From positions 1,736,001-1,800,000 of the forward strand of contig NZ_JACHJW010000001.1 of NCBI RefSeq assembly GCF_014203835.1: DNA of 64,000 nt. The letters run 5' to 3'. Below the pieces are notes generated by a model. It was not told where the DNA came from, ran no database searches, and saw nothing but the letters and a program-made list of their open reading frames with translations. Made by a program: the position numbers and the translations under genes. Source of the stretch: Micromonospora polyrhachis. Its GTDB lineage: Bacteria > Actinomycetota > Actinomycetes > Mycobacteriales > Micromonosporaceae. This document shows positions 25,195 to 33,207 of the stretch, one piece after another; the first letter of the stretch is position 1; each line of letters begins with the position of its first letter.

Positions 25195-25860
25195 ACCGGG
25201 CTGGTGTTGCTGGCCGGGCTCGGCACCGGAGTGGGGCTGTGGCTGCTGGTGGTGGGCTGGTTCCCGCGCCCGCCTCGGCTGGACAAGACCCTGGACGCAC
25301 CATACAGGCTCGACCGCGCCGTCGATGCCGCCGAGGTCCGGTCTCTGGGGTGGACCGGGCGGTGGGGCCGCCCGGCCGTGCGGTGGCTGCGCCAGGCGGG
25401 CCTTCCCCTGCCCAGCACCCGCCGTGACCTCGCCACCGTTGACAAGCCGGTCGACGTACACCTCGCCGAGCAGGCGACCGCCACGGTGTTCGGACTCCTG
25501 CTGCCTCCCGCCGCCGCGACGTTGCTCGCCATCGCCGGGGTGGGTACCGGCGTGACCATGCCCGCCGCCGCGTCGCTACTGCTCGGCGCGGCCGGGTTCC
25601 TCGTCTCTGAACTGTCGGTACGATCGGAGGCTGCCAAGCACCGGGCCGCCTTCCGCGACGCGTCCGCACCGAGATCACCGGCACCGCCGCGACCGTGGTA
25701 CCTGGCGTGCGGTGGACTGTCCGCGCCACCGTCGTACGACCCGTCGAGCGCTTCGTGCCCGAGGTTCGTGGGTTCGCGATTACTGAAGCACTGGCGGCAA
25801 TCAACTGAAGGAGGTGAAACGTATGGCGAGCTTAGCTTGGTGCTTCAGTTCCCGGTCTGA
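25192..25860 (+). pseudogene. Truncated TadC-like pilus/secretion membrane protein joined to another gene's tail
   Basis: Residues 1-157 (MTGLVLLAGLGTGVGLWLLV, then PVDVHLAEQATATVFGLLLP and GFLVSELSVRSEAAKHRAAF) match the N-terminal half of TadC, a type II secretion F-family membrane protein of Flp-type pilus loci. After FRDA, where TadC continues with its second cytoplasmic domain, the sequence switches abruptly: the overlapping frame reads VRTEITGTAATVVPGVRWTV and ERFVPEVRG, resembling the end of an unrelated (Asp23/Gls24-like?) protein. An internal deletion best explains the junction near 25660. The product is unlikely to work. Confidence 0.55.
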
Positions 25861-26644
25861 CGTCGTGCACCTCGGCCGGCAGGGCGATGCCCTGTGTGGC
25901 CGCGAGCTGGTGGAGTCGGGCGATCTGGTGCCGAAGCGTGACGAGTTCCTGGACCAGCGCCAGGATGTCGATCTGGCTCGACCATTCTCGGATGCGGTCG
26001 GCGCGTTGCGCGAGGAGGTCCTTCTCAGCACCGCGTATCTCGGCAGCTGCCTCGAAGTCCTGATTGTCGACGGCGATTTCCTTTTCCTTGCGCAGCCGGT
26101 CGATCAGTTCGCCGAGCTCGTGTATGTCGTTCGGAACAGCGATGGGCGGTTCCACGGGCTGTTCCCGAGGCGGCGGGCACTCGTGCGAGGTCAGGGTCAG
26201 GATTCCGTGTATTTCAGCGCGGATGCGGTCTGGTGTGGCGTGCCAGCGGGCGAGTACTTGACCGGCGCCGGAGCCGTCAGCGGCCAGACCGAGCAGGATG
26301 TGTTCTGTCCCAAGGTGTTCGGCGCCCATGGCGGTGCTTTCGGCATGCGCCACCTGGAGCATGTGCGTGAGGTGCGATGTGGCGGCGGGTGCGGGGTTGG
26401 TCGGTTCGCCTGGATGCCCGGGTTCCCGGTTCAGTTCCTCGCGGAGTTGATCGAGTGGAATGCCGATCAACCGCATCAGGTCCCAGCCAAAGCCTTCGCC
26501 TTCTTCCAGCAGCGCAAGCAGGTAGTTCTTGGGGATGACGTGCTCTTGGCCCCGGGAGCGGGCGTCCTGCTCCGCGAGTGTGGCCACTCTCCGGGCTCGG
26601 TCGGTCCATCGCTGGCGGTGGTCGGGGTGGCTGGCATCCGGCAT
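25832..26644 (-). CDS. Clp N-terminal-domain protein with UVR motif, no ATPase
   Basis: 270 residues. Residues 1-140 are a double Clp-N repeat: TDRARRVATLAEQDARSRGQEHVIPKNYLL, here in parts ARRVATLAEQDA, PKNYLLALLEEGEGFG, and MGAEHLGTEHILLGLAADGSG. Residues 175-215 form a UVR helix pair (LRKEKEIAVDNQDFEAAAEI). This is the order found in ClpC before its first AAA domain, but no Walker motifs follow. Free-standing Clp-N proteins are thought to act as adaptors or regulators for ClpC-type unfoldases. The convergent neighbour is the TadC relic. Full-length and in frame, so probably expressed. Confidence 0.8.
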   Translation of the reverse strand: MPDASHPDHRQRWTDRARRVATLAEQDARSRGQEHVIPKNYLLALLEEGEGFGWDLMRLIGIPLDQLREELNREPGHPGEPTNPAPAATSHLTHMLQVAHAESTAMGAEHLGTEHILLGLAADGSGAGQVLARWHATPDRIRAEIHGILTLTSHECPPPREQPVEPPIAVPNDIHELGELIDRLRKEKEIAVDNQDFEAAAEIRGAEKDLLAQRADRIREWSSQIDILALVQELVTLRHQIARLHQLAATQGIALPAEVHDVRPGTEAPS

Positions 26645-26692
26645 GGAGGTCCTTGGCTAGCGGTGTGTCCGTCGTTCGCCAGTGTCACTCGG

Positions 26693-28402
26693 CTAGTCGA
26701 GTTCGGGGTGGCTGAGCGCGGCGGTGTAGATAGCCGCGCCGGCGGGGCTGAGGCCGAACAGTACGCAGATGCGTTTGACGTCGCCGTCGGTGGCGAGGAC
26801 TTCGTCGAGGATGCGGTCGGCGCGGATGCCGCGGGCGGCTGTCCCGAGTTGCAAGCCGAGCCAGCGTCCGCCGACTGGTTTGAGGCCCAGCGCGGTACGC
26901 ATGTGGATAAACAGGTGCGGGTTGGCGGTGTGTGGCCAGGTGGCGGCGCGGTGGTCGAGGTAGGCGGACAGCCGGGTCAGCACAGGTGGGGCGAGCGGGA
27001 TGACGCGGCTGTCGAGGTGCAGTCGCTGGTCGCGGATGTCGGTGAGGTGGAGTCCGCGCAGTTGGCCTGGGGTCAGGGCATGGAACGCCAGCAGTGCGGC
27101 GAGAGCCGCGCGGGCGGGTTCGGCGGAGTTGAGGGCCTCGCGGATGACGTCGAATTCGGCGGGTTCGGGAACGCGGGTGTGCGGTGCGCCGAGCTTGATG
27201 CGCGCGGTGGGGTCGCGGAAGACGACCTTGTGCCCTTTAGGGTCGAGAAGATCGAGCGGAGACAGGAGCCGAGCAGGTAGCGGGGGTGGCCTTCGTCGGC
27301 GGCGCGGATGGCGTCCAGGACGAGGGTGCGGGTGATCTCGCGCAGCGATTCGTGCCCGGCTGCGGCCCAGGCGTGCAGGGTGGGCAGGACGGTGTTGAGC
27401 CGCGCTCGGATGGTGCTCTGGGTACGGGCGCGGCTTCGGGGCGCGTTGGTCTTGTGACCGTAGAACATGACGTCGAACCAGACCCGCAGCTCGGCGCGCA
27501 TGGGCGCGGGAAGGTCGGCGACCTTGCCGGTGAACCAGTTCTGCAGGGCGGGTGTCAGGTCGTCGTCGAGCAGGTCGAGGCCGCCCAGGAACTCCCGCAG
27601 CTGTCCGGTGGCCCTGTTCAGGGGCCCGAGGTCACGCAGGAGACTGGCCTTGATGCGGGCACCGGGAGTGTCTTGCAGGCCGAGTACCGCGTGCAGGCCG
27701 CTGCGGGCCTTGCCGAGAGTACTGGCGCTCCAACCATGCAGGGTGGCGTGCTCTGCCAGCAGTTCGGCGAGCATCTGCGCGGTGTGGGGGTCGGGTGGCG
27801 GGGGCAGGGCGATGCCGGGGCGCAGGTGGCGCCGCACGTCGAGCAGGACGAGCTGCTCGTGGTTGACGGGCCGGATGGCGTGTACGGCTGCGGGGTCGTG
27901 GCGGCGCGGCCGTCGCCGTGCGGGCCGCCCGGCCTCGCGCCTGCAGGGGTTCGCCGAACAAGTTGGCGATGAACAGCTGCTGGCCGGCCTCGTTCGCCTC
28001 AAGGATGGTCAGGCCGTTGCGGCTCCACCGGATCATGGCGGCTTGTCGCCAGCACAGCCGGCAGATGTCGCGGTCGTCCACAGGGACGTGACGGCGGCAG
28101 GACAGGCAGGTGCCGTAGTCGTTCTTGGTGCGCCAGCTGACACAGCCCCAGCACATGTACTTGGTGTGGCGGGTCACGCCCCAGCCCAGGCAGTGCTTGC
28201 AGGAGGTGACGTGCTGCGGGGCGGCGGGGTGGCAGCGTTGGCACAAGCCCGCCGAGTAGTAGTCGTCGAGGGCGGCGCAGACACGACACGGTGGTGGGGT
28301 GAACGGCCCGCCGGGCAGGCACTGGTAGCAGAAGTCGACGCGCGGGTCGGTAAACGCGACAGGGCGCGTGCGGCAGACCGGGCACGGCTTGGGTGGTCTC
28401 AT
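26693..28402 (-). pseudogene. Zinc-finger site-specific integrase, two frameshifts
   Basis: Start ATG 28402 overlaps the stop of the HTH gene (ATGA). The N-terminal 170 residues are Cys-rich with paired CxxC motifs (CPVCRTRPV, CQRCHP, CKHCLGWG, CLSCRRHVP, CRLCWRQ). The middle (HEQLVLLDVRRHLRPG, LRSIFSTLKG) and C-terminal parts (HKVVFRDPTARIKLGAPHTR, LLAFHALTPGQLRGLHLTDI, HTANPHLFIHMRTALG) match tyrosine-recombinase-like proteins of actinobacteria. Two single-base frameshifts, in 27880-27950 and near 27240, break the frame; fused, the protein would be about 570 residues. Either a dead mobile-element integrase or sequencing errors. Confidence 0.65.
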
Positions 28403-28708
28403 GCCGGTGGTGCGGAGCGACGTCGCCTCCGCTGCGGCGTGACGACAGCTCCGACGGCCGCGGCGGGTAGCGCCGGCGCCGCCTTCGTGGGCTTTCGCGC
28501 GGCGACCTTCTCCGGCTCGCAGATCAGCAGGTCCGCCGGGCTGCATCGCAGCACCGCGCAGATGACGTCCAGGTCGTCGAGACGCACGGTGGTGGGGGTA
28601 CTGGTCCACAGTGGTGCCCCGGGCCGACGGCACGGCTTGGAGGAGTGGGATCAGCTGGGTGACGTCGTTGCGGTTACCGCCGGTCAGGGTCGACTCGCTG
28701 GAGAGCAC
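28399..28708 (-). pseudogene. Small XRE-type helix-turn-helix regulator, probably frameshifted
   Basis: From 28587 leftwards the frame reads RLDDLDVICAVLRCSPADLL then ICEPEKVAARKPT, the C-terminal half of a minimal Cro/C1-type HTH protein (compare ...LDVLAALCDILxCxPxDLL). The N-terminal half should lie in 28590-28708, where one frame shows GGNRNDVTQLIPLL, but it is not in the same frame. Its TGA overlaps the integrase ATG, so the pair formed an operon. Confidence 0.5.
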
Positions 28709-28777
28709 CGCTCAGTCTTGCCTCAGCAGCATGTGAGTAGGTAGACCCTCAGGTCGTCCAGGGCACCCAGGCCGCCG

Positions 28778-28999
28778 TCACGGTCGGCGGTAGAGCACGA
28801 TTTTGCCTTCGCGGCGGGAGGTGACAATGCCGCCGCGCCGCAGCAGGGTCAGCTGCTCCGATACGGTGGATTGTCCGATGCCGGCCTGCTCGGCGACCTC
28901 GCTGACCGATAGTTCCGCGCCCTGGGAGAACAGGAGCCTGATGCGTTGGCGGGCGGGACTCGCCAGGGCTTTTAGGAAGTCGTGCGTCTTCTCCGACAC
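28778..28999 (-). CDS. ArsR-family regulator with shifted C-terminus
   Basis: 73 residues from GTG 28999. Winged helix: LKALASPARQRIRLLFSQGA, then LSVSEVAEQAGIGQSTVSEQ and LLRRGGIVTSRREGKIVLYR. It stops at YRRP. In the next frame the sequence continues DRDGGLGALDDLRVYLLTCC, the expected ArsR tail, so a one-base change near 28793 has removed about 20 residues of the dimerisation helix. No metal-binding CxC motif is seen in the remaining part. It lies just outside the tRNA-Lys junction, on the chromosomal side. Function after truncation is doubtful. Confidence 0.7.
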   Translation of the reverse strand: MSEKTHDFLKALASPARQRIRLLFSQGAELSVSEVAEQAGIGQSTVSEQLTLLRRGGIVTSRREGKIVLYRRP

Positions 29000-29062
29000 C
29001 TGATCGCCCCAGCCGTTACTGAGGGTTTTCGGGGGCAGGTTCAACACTACATAGACAAGCAT

Positions 29063-29099
29063 CAAGGCCCCGACCAGATTCTTGCTGGTCGGGGCCTTG
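29063..29099. terminator. Hairpin terminator of the former tRNA-Lys gene
   Basis: A perfect 15-bp stem (29063-29077 with 29085-29099) and a 7-base loop. Read leftwards it follows the tRNA-Lys 3' end (29105) by 5 bases, as expected for a tRNA transcript terminator. Read rightwards it is followed by TTTTT-like text at 29100. Its presence indicates that the left side is the original chromosome next to the tRNA gene. Confidence 0.75.
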
Positions 29100-29104
29100 T
29101 TTTG

Positions 29105-29146
29105 TGCGCCGCCAGGGACTCGAACCCCGAACCCGCGGATTAAGAG
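29105..29146 (-). other. 3' fragment of tRNA-Lys(CTT): attachment-site core of an integrated element
   Basis: Read leftwards, 42 bases match the 3' part of actinobacterial tRNA-Lys from the anticodon loop on: CTCTTAATCCGCGGG, the T arm GGGGTTCGAGTCCC, then GGCGGCGCA. The 5' half does not follow tRNA sequence: the opposite anticodon-stem strand (positions 29147-29151) does not pair. Integrases of actinobacterial elements recombine exactly in this region of tRNA genes, leaving such a copy at one end of the insert. The other end, with the restored tRNA, is not in the window. Confidence 0.75.
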
Positions 29147-29547
29147 ATTGGTCTTGGACGGGTCGTTCGGTCCAGCGGCGCGCCCTGGATTCCATGTGTT
29201 CGCGATTATTACCCAATCTCGTCGAGACGGCGTCCCCGTGAGTCCAGCTAACCTCGGCCCGTCCGCGGCAACCGAGCACCCGACGAGCACCTATGGGCTG
29301 ACGGTTTCGTCGGCGCGAGCGCCTGCGGCTGAACCCACCCCGCACTGGCCGCGCAGCCGTGGAGCAAGGGCCGTGGAGGTTGGAGCCGGTTCAAACGGGT
29401 CCACCTCCTCGCAGACCTCATCTGCGCCTGCTTGCTCCGTCCTGGTCAGGATAAAGCAGCCCTTCGTCCCGTTGATCCAGGGTGTCGCGGATGCTAGACA
29501 TGACTTCGCGTGTACGCTCGCACGCTGAACCGCAGGGGGCGTGTGCA
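29147..29547. other. Non-coding leader between att fragment and defence operon
   Basis: 400 bp without a supported gene. It should carry the promoter of the defence operon. A GGGGG ribosome-site-like run lies just before GTG 29548. No tRNA, hairpin or repeat array was recognised apart from a fortuitous 7-base match to the tRNA acceptor stem near 29174-29180. Confidence 0.4.
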
Positions 29548-29763
29548 GTGGTTGATCGTTGGCTATCGGTGGACGAGGTGGCCGAGTACCTCGGCGTAAG
29601 CAAGGACACCGTGTATGCCTGGGTTGCGAACAAGGGCATGCCAGGCTACAAGGTCGGTCGGTTTTGGAAGTTCAAGCGCGAAGACGTCGATGGCTGGGTC
29701 CGCGCCGGAGGCGCGGCGAGCGCGTCGGACGAAGACTTAATAGAAGGGCACGCTCATGAGTGA
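29548..29763 (+). CDS. mad1: Small HTH DNA-binding protein, MAD1-like
   Basis: 71 residues from GTG 29548, preceded by CAGGGGGCG; ATG 29500 is an alternative. The sequence is a MerR/excisionase-type HTH: DRWLSVDEVAEYLGVSKDTV, YAWVANKGMPGYKVGRFWKF and EDVDGWVRAGG, followed by a short acidic tail. The stop overlaps the methylase start by 8 bp. In the methylation-associated defence system (MADS) the first gene encodes an HTH protein in the same position before the methylase; it may regulate the operon. Name by analogy of order and domain. Confidence 0.75.
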   Translation: MVDRWLSVDEVAEYLGVSKDTVYAWVANKGMPGYKVGRFWKFKREDVDGWVRAGGAASASDEDLIEGHAHE

Positions 29764-31828
29764 CGACCTCGGGGTCAAGGACGTCGATCGGTCCGGCGAC
29801 GATGAGGTCACCTCGCTCGAAGAGGGCATTTTGCTGGACTACATCACCGCCAAGCCGGTGAAGGACACCCCGAAGGAGCAGGTGCGTCAGCGGATCGCCC
29901 GAGCGCTGCTCCACGAATACGGCATTTCCGTGGACGACATGGTGCCCGACTACAAAATTCGGGTTGACGGGCGGCTGAGGAAGATCGACATCGCGATCTT
30001 CAACGCGGGCATGGGCCACACAGTGGAAAACCTACGTCGCGTAGTCATGTGCGAGAAGGAGCCCGCGAGGGGTACCAAGAGCGCGTACAAGATGCGCGAC
30101 CACGAACAGGCGAAAAAGGAGTTCGACCCGCTGTACTCGGTGATGACCGAGGCGAAGGACTGTCAGTACGGGCTGTGGACCAACGGCCTGGAGTTCTTCT
30201 TCTTTGAGAAGCAGGTCACCCGCTTCGATTTGAAGTTTCAACCATTGGGCGACTGGCCGCTCGGTGACGACACCCTGGGCTCGCGAACGGTTGCCTCGAA
30301 CGCCCAGCTCCGCAGGGCCGACCGAGAGATGCTGCTCACCGCCTTCCGCCGCTGCCACAACTACATCCACGGCAACGAGGGCATGTCGAAGGACATCGCT
30401 TTCCGACAGTTCCTGTATCTGATTTTTGCCAAGCTGCACGACGAGCGGCGCCGGCGCGATGAACCGCCGCGGTTCTGGGCCGGCATGTTCGAGAAGACGG
30501 TTAACGGCCGGCGCCAGCTCGTCGACGAGCAATTCGACCGGGAAGGACAAAAGGCAATCCGCGCCCGGATCGAGCCGCTCTTCGAGGAGGCGAAGAAGGA
30601 CTACGCGGGCACCATCTTCCAGGGCGACGAACGGATCGAACTTTCGGACCGGGCTCTCGCCTTCATTGTCGCCGAGCTAGCCAAGTACGACTTCCGCCGC
30701 ACAGGCTTGGACGTGAAAGGTGCAGCCTACCAGGAATTGGTGGGGACGAACCTGCGAGGCGACCGCGGCCAGTACTTCACGCCCCGAGGTGTGGTCGACC
30801 TGATGGTCGAAATGCTCGATCCAAAGGAGAACGAGCGGGTCCTCGACCCGGCCTGCGGTACCGGCGGCTTTCTTGTTTCCACTCTCAAGCGACTGGATCA
30901 GCGCCTCCACGATGAGAAGGAAGTCACGGCTGGCGACGAGTCGACTGCGGACTTCCTATCCATCCGGGACCGCCTGGCGAGCTTCGCACGCGCGAACCTG
31001 TTCGGCGCGGACTTCGACCCGTTTCTGGTGCGCGCAGCCCAGATGAACGTAGTTATGGCCAGCGAGTCGGAGGCACGACTGTTCCACATGAACTCGCTCG
31101 AGTTCCCGGCCGGCCACCTACCGGGCGTCGCCGCAGCTCGCAAAGATGCGCGACTCGAGTCAATGGACGTCGTGATGACAAATCCGCCATTCGGTTCGGA
31201 CATTCCTATCACAGACGCAAACATGTTGAAGGCGTTTGACCTTGCCTACGTCTGGGAGCGCACGGAGGACGGCGGGTTCCGAAACACTGGACGCCTGCAG
31301 AGCAGCGTCGCTCCCGAGGTACTCTTTATCGAGCGTTGCTACCACTGGCTGAAGCCAGGCGGCCGAATGGGGATAGTCCTGCCCGATGGAATTCTAGGCA
31401 ATCCCGCTCAAGAATACATTAGGTGGTGGCTGTTGCGTCGCTGCTGGCTGCTAGCGAGCGTTGATTTGCCGGTCGAGGTATTCATAGTCGAGGCCAACGT
31501 GAACATCCTAACCAGTCTCGTCTTCTTGAAGAAGAAGACGAGCGAGGAACTGAAGGCCGCGGACTTGGGCGAATCCCGCGATTATCCAGTATTCATGGCG
31601 GTGGCAGAGAAAGTCGGGTTTGATAGGCGAGGCAACACACTTTACAAACGACGGGCCGATGGAGAAGAGATTGTCGAAGAGGTAGAGCATCGGGAGCGAG
31701 TGCGCATCGGCGGCCAGTCAGTCGTTCGAGTGCTCAAACGAAAAGAGAAGGTCATTAACAATGATCTCCCCGAGATTGCTACCGCCTATTTGGCCTTCCG
31801 TCGCGACTCCCTGGAGCCTGGCGAATGA
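29756..31828 (+). CDS. mad2: N6-adenine DNA methylase with N-terminal HSDR_N domain, MAD2-like
   Basis: 690 residues. Residues 20-170 resemble the N-terminal domain of type I restriction R subunits (VPDYKIRVDGRLRKIDIAIF, VVMCEKEPARG, YGLWTNGLEFFFF), including the D..IE..K-like pattern. Residues 190-560 are an HsdM methyltransferase: SAM motif LDPACGTGGFLVST at about 363 and catalytic NPPFG at about 476 (DVVMTNPPFGSDIP), then GRMGIVLPDGILGN. It modifies adenine with the S subunit, which overlaps its stop (ATGA). In MADS the methylase marks self DNA. The HSDR_N fusion is unusual for a plain HsdM. Confidence 0.88.
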   Translation: MSDDLGVKDVDRSGDDEVTSLEEGILLDYITAKPVKDTPKEQVRQRIARALLHEYGISVDDMVPDYKIRVDGRLRKIDIAIFNAGMGHTVENLRRVVMCEKEPARGTKSAYKMRDHEQAKKEFDPLYSVMTEAKDCQYGLWTNGLEFFFFEKQVTRFDLKFQPLGDWPLGDDTLGSRTVASNAQLRRADREMLLTAFRRCHNYIHGNEGMSKDIAFRQFLYLIFAKLHDERRRRDEPPRFWAGMFEKTVNGRRQLVDEQFDREGQKAIRARIEPLFEEAKKDYAGTIFQGDERIELSDRALAFIVAELAKYDFRRTGLDVKGAAYQELVGTNLRGDRGQYFTPRGVVDLMVEMLDPKENERVLDPACGTGGFLVSTLKRLDQRLHDEKEVTAGDESTADFLSIRDRLASFARANLFGADFDPFLVRAAQMNVVMASESEARLFHMNSLEFPAGHLPGVAAARKDARLESMDVVMTNPPFGSDIPITDANMLKAFDLAYVWERTEDGGFRNTGRLQSSVAPEVLFIERCYHWLKPGGRMGIVLPDGILGNPAQEYIRWWLLRRCWLLASVDLPVEVFIVEANVNILTSLVFLKKKTSEELKAADLGESRDYPVFMAVAEKVGFDRRGNTLYKRRADGEEIVEEVEHRERVRIGGQSVVRVLKRKEKVINNDLPEIATAYLAFRRDSLEPGE

Positions 31829-33207
31829 TTGTCAAGCGCATTCCGTTTTCATGGATCGCGGAAGAGGAGCACAGGCTAGACTGTGGCCCGTTTACACGCG
31901 GCGGAATCGAAGCCAAGAAGCGGCTGGAGGCTTCGTCTCTCCAAAAGGAAGATCTTATCGATCTGACTACCGGTGGAGCCACCGGGATGTACCACGTAGG
32001 AATGGACAAGCTGCGCTGGGTCGATGGGCGAGATTATGGCGTTCCGTTCCTGCGGAGTTCCGACATCCTTAAGGCCGATCTATCGAGTCAGCCGCTGATC
32101 TCCAGGGAACAGGCTGAGGCTAATCCACTCTTCAGGTGCCCGGCCGGCAGCACCCTGATAACGCGATCCGGCAGTATTGGTCGGATGGCATACTGCAGAC
32201 AGGACATGGCCGATATGGCCATGTCACAGGACGTACTGAAGGTGGTGCCGGACAGTTCTCGAGTTCCGCCGGGTTACCTTTATGCGTTCCTCTCGTCTAG
32301 GTTCGGGGTACCACTCGTGGTTAGTGGGACGTTCGGATCGATCATTGTTCACATTGAGGCGGAGAACATTGCGCGCTTGCCTGTGCCGCGCCTCGGTCCA
32401 CAAGTTGAAGAACAGGTACATGCCCTTGTTCAAGGCGCGGCTGCGGCTCGGAGTAAGGCCGTAGGGCTGCTGGAAAAAGCCAGGCAGCGAGTCCGGGGAA
32501 TGTTGCCGGTGCACGCCGGGCCAAGTCCCTCCCTGTGGACATCAGTTCACTCGTCGCGGCTCCAACCCCGGCTTGACGCGTTCTACTTCAGCGCGCCGTG
32601 CATCGCTGCTCGGCGGGCCTTCGATGGTGCCGCAGTAGCGGAACACCGGAAGCTGGGCGACGTCGCCAGGGTATTTATCCCGGGAATCTTCAAGCGCCGC
32701 TACGCCGATCCCGAGTACGGCATTCCGTACCTCACTGGTAACGACGTATTCCAACTTGCGCCGACGTCGGATCGGTACCTGATGCGGTCAGTCGCTGAGC
32801 AATTCGACTTGGTCGTCTCGCAAGGTGACATCCTGATTCAGGAGGCCGGCCAAATTGGCGGGCTCATAGGACGATCGGTGCTCGTCGGCAGTTACCTCGA
32901 CGGGTTCGCTATATCGAACAACATGATCCGACTCACGCCGCACGAGGCAAGTGATTCCGGATATATCTCTGCCGTGTTGTCGACGTCCGAAGGAGTGCTG
33001 CTGATTTCGCGAGAAAGCGCGGGATCTAGCATCCCTCATATCGACGAGAGTCGTGTGCGCAACATCCGTATACCTTGGCCACCGGCCGCTGAGAGACGCA
33101 CGATTGGAGACGACGTCATTCGAGCGCAGGAGCTACGCGACCAAGCATGTGTCGATGAGAGCCGGGCACGCATGCTGGTTGAGGATGCTATCGAGGCGGC
33201 GAGTTAA
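31825..33207 (+). CDS. mad5: Type I restriction-modification specificity (S) subunit, MAD5-like
   Basis: 460 residues with two target-recognition halves. Half 1: LIDLTTGGATGMYHVGMDKL, GVPFLRSSDILKADL, GSTLITRSGSIGRMAYC, NIARLPVPRLGPQVEEQV. Half 2: DVARVFIPGIFKRRYADPEY, GIPYLTGNDVFQL, GDILIQEAGQIGGLIGRS, RNIRIPWPPAAERRTI. These paired blocks and helical spacers are the HsdS plan and define a bipartite DNA target. Starts inside the methylase stop and ends inside the next start (TAATG). In eight-gene MADS, two genes (MAD3 and MAD4) would come before this one; here they are absent. Confidence 0.88.
   Translation: MIVKRIPFSWIAEEEHRLDCGPFTRGGIEAKKRLEASSLQKEDLIDLTTGGATGMYHVGMDKLRWVDGRDYGVPFLRSSDILKADLSSQPLISREQAEANPLFRCPAGSTLITRSGSIGRMAYCRQDMADMAMSQDVLKVVPDSSRVPPGYLYAFLSSRFGVPLVVSGTFGSIIVHIEAENIARLPVPRLGPQVEEQVHALVQGAAAARSKAVGLLEKARQRVRGMLPVHAGPSPSLWTSVHSSRLQPRLDAFYFSAPCIAARRAFDGAAVAEHRKLGDVARVFIPGIFKRRYADPEYGIPYLTGNDVFQLAPTSDRYLMRSVAEQFDLVVSQGDILIQEAGQIGGLIGRSVLVGSYLDGFAISNNMIRLTPHEASDSGYISAVLSTSEGVLLISRESAGSSIPHIDESRVRNIRIPWPPAAERRTIGDDVIRAQELRDQACVDESRARMLVEDAIEAAS

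Noticed and set aside
25814-27280. Forward 488-codon open frame starting after a near-perfect AAGGAGGTG ribosome site
   Set aside because: It runs antisense through the Clp-N/UVR gene and the integrase relic, where protein motifs are on the other strand. The ribosome-like site may be left from a deleted gene.
29105-29180. Complete 76-nt tRNA-Lys on the minus strand
   Set aside because: Length, acceptor pairing (GCGCCGC/GCGGCGC) and T arm fit, but the anticodon stem does not pair (CCAAT against TCCGC) and the D arm is not tRNA-like. The 5' half is foreign, so this is a 3' fragment.
29756-33207. Ordinary type I restriction-modification system
   Set aside because: There is no HsdR helicase/translocase subunit; the methylase and S genes are translationally coupled to the kinase and ATPase genes.
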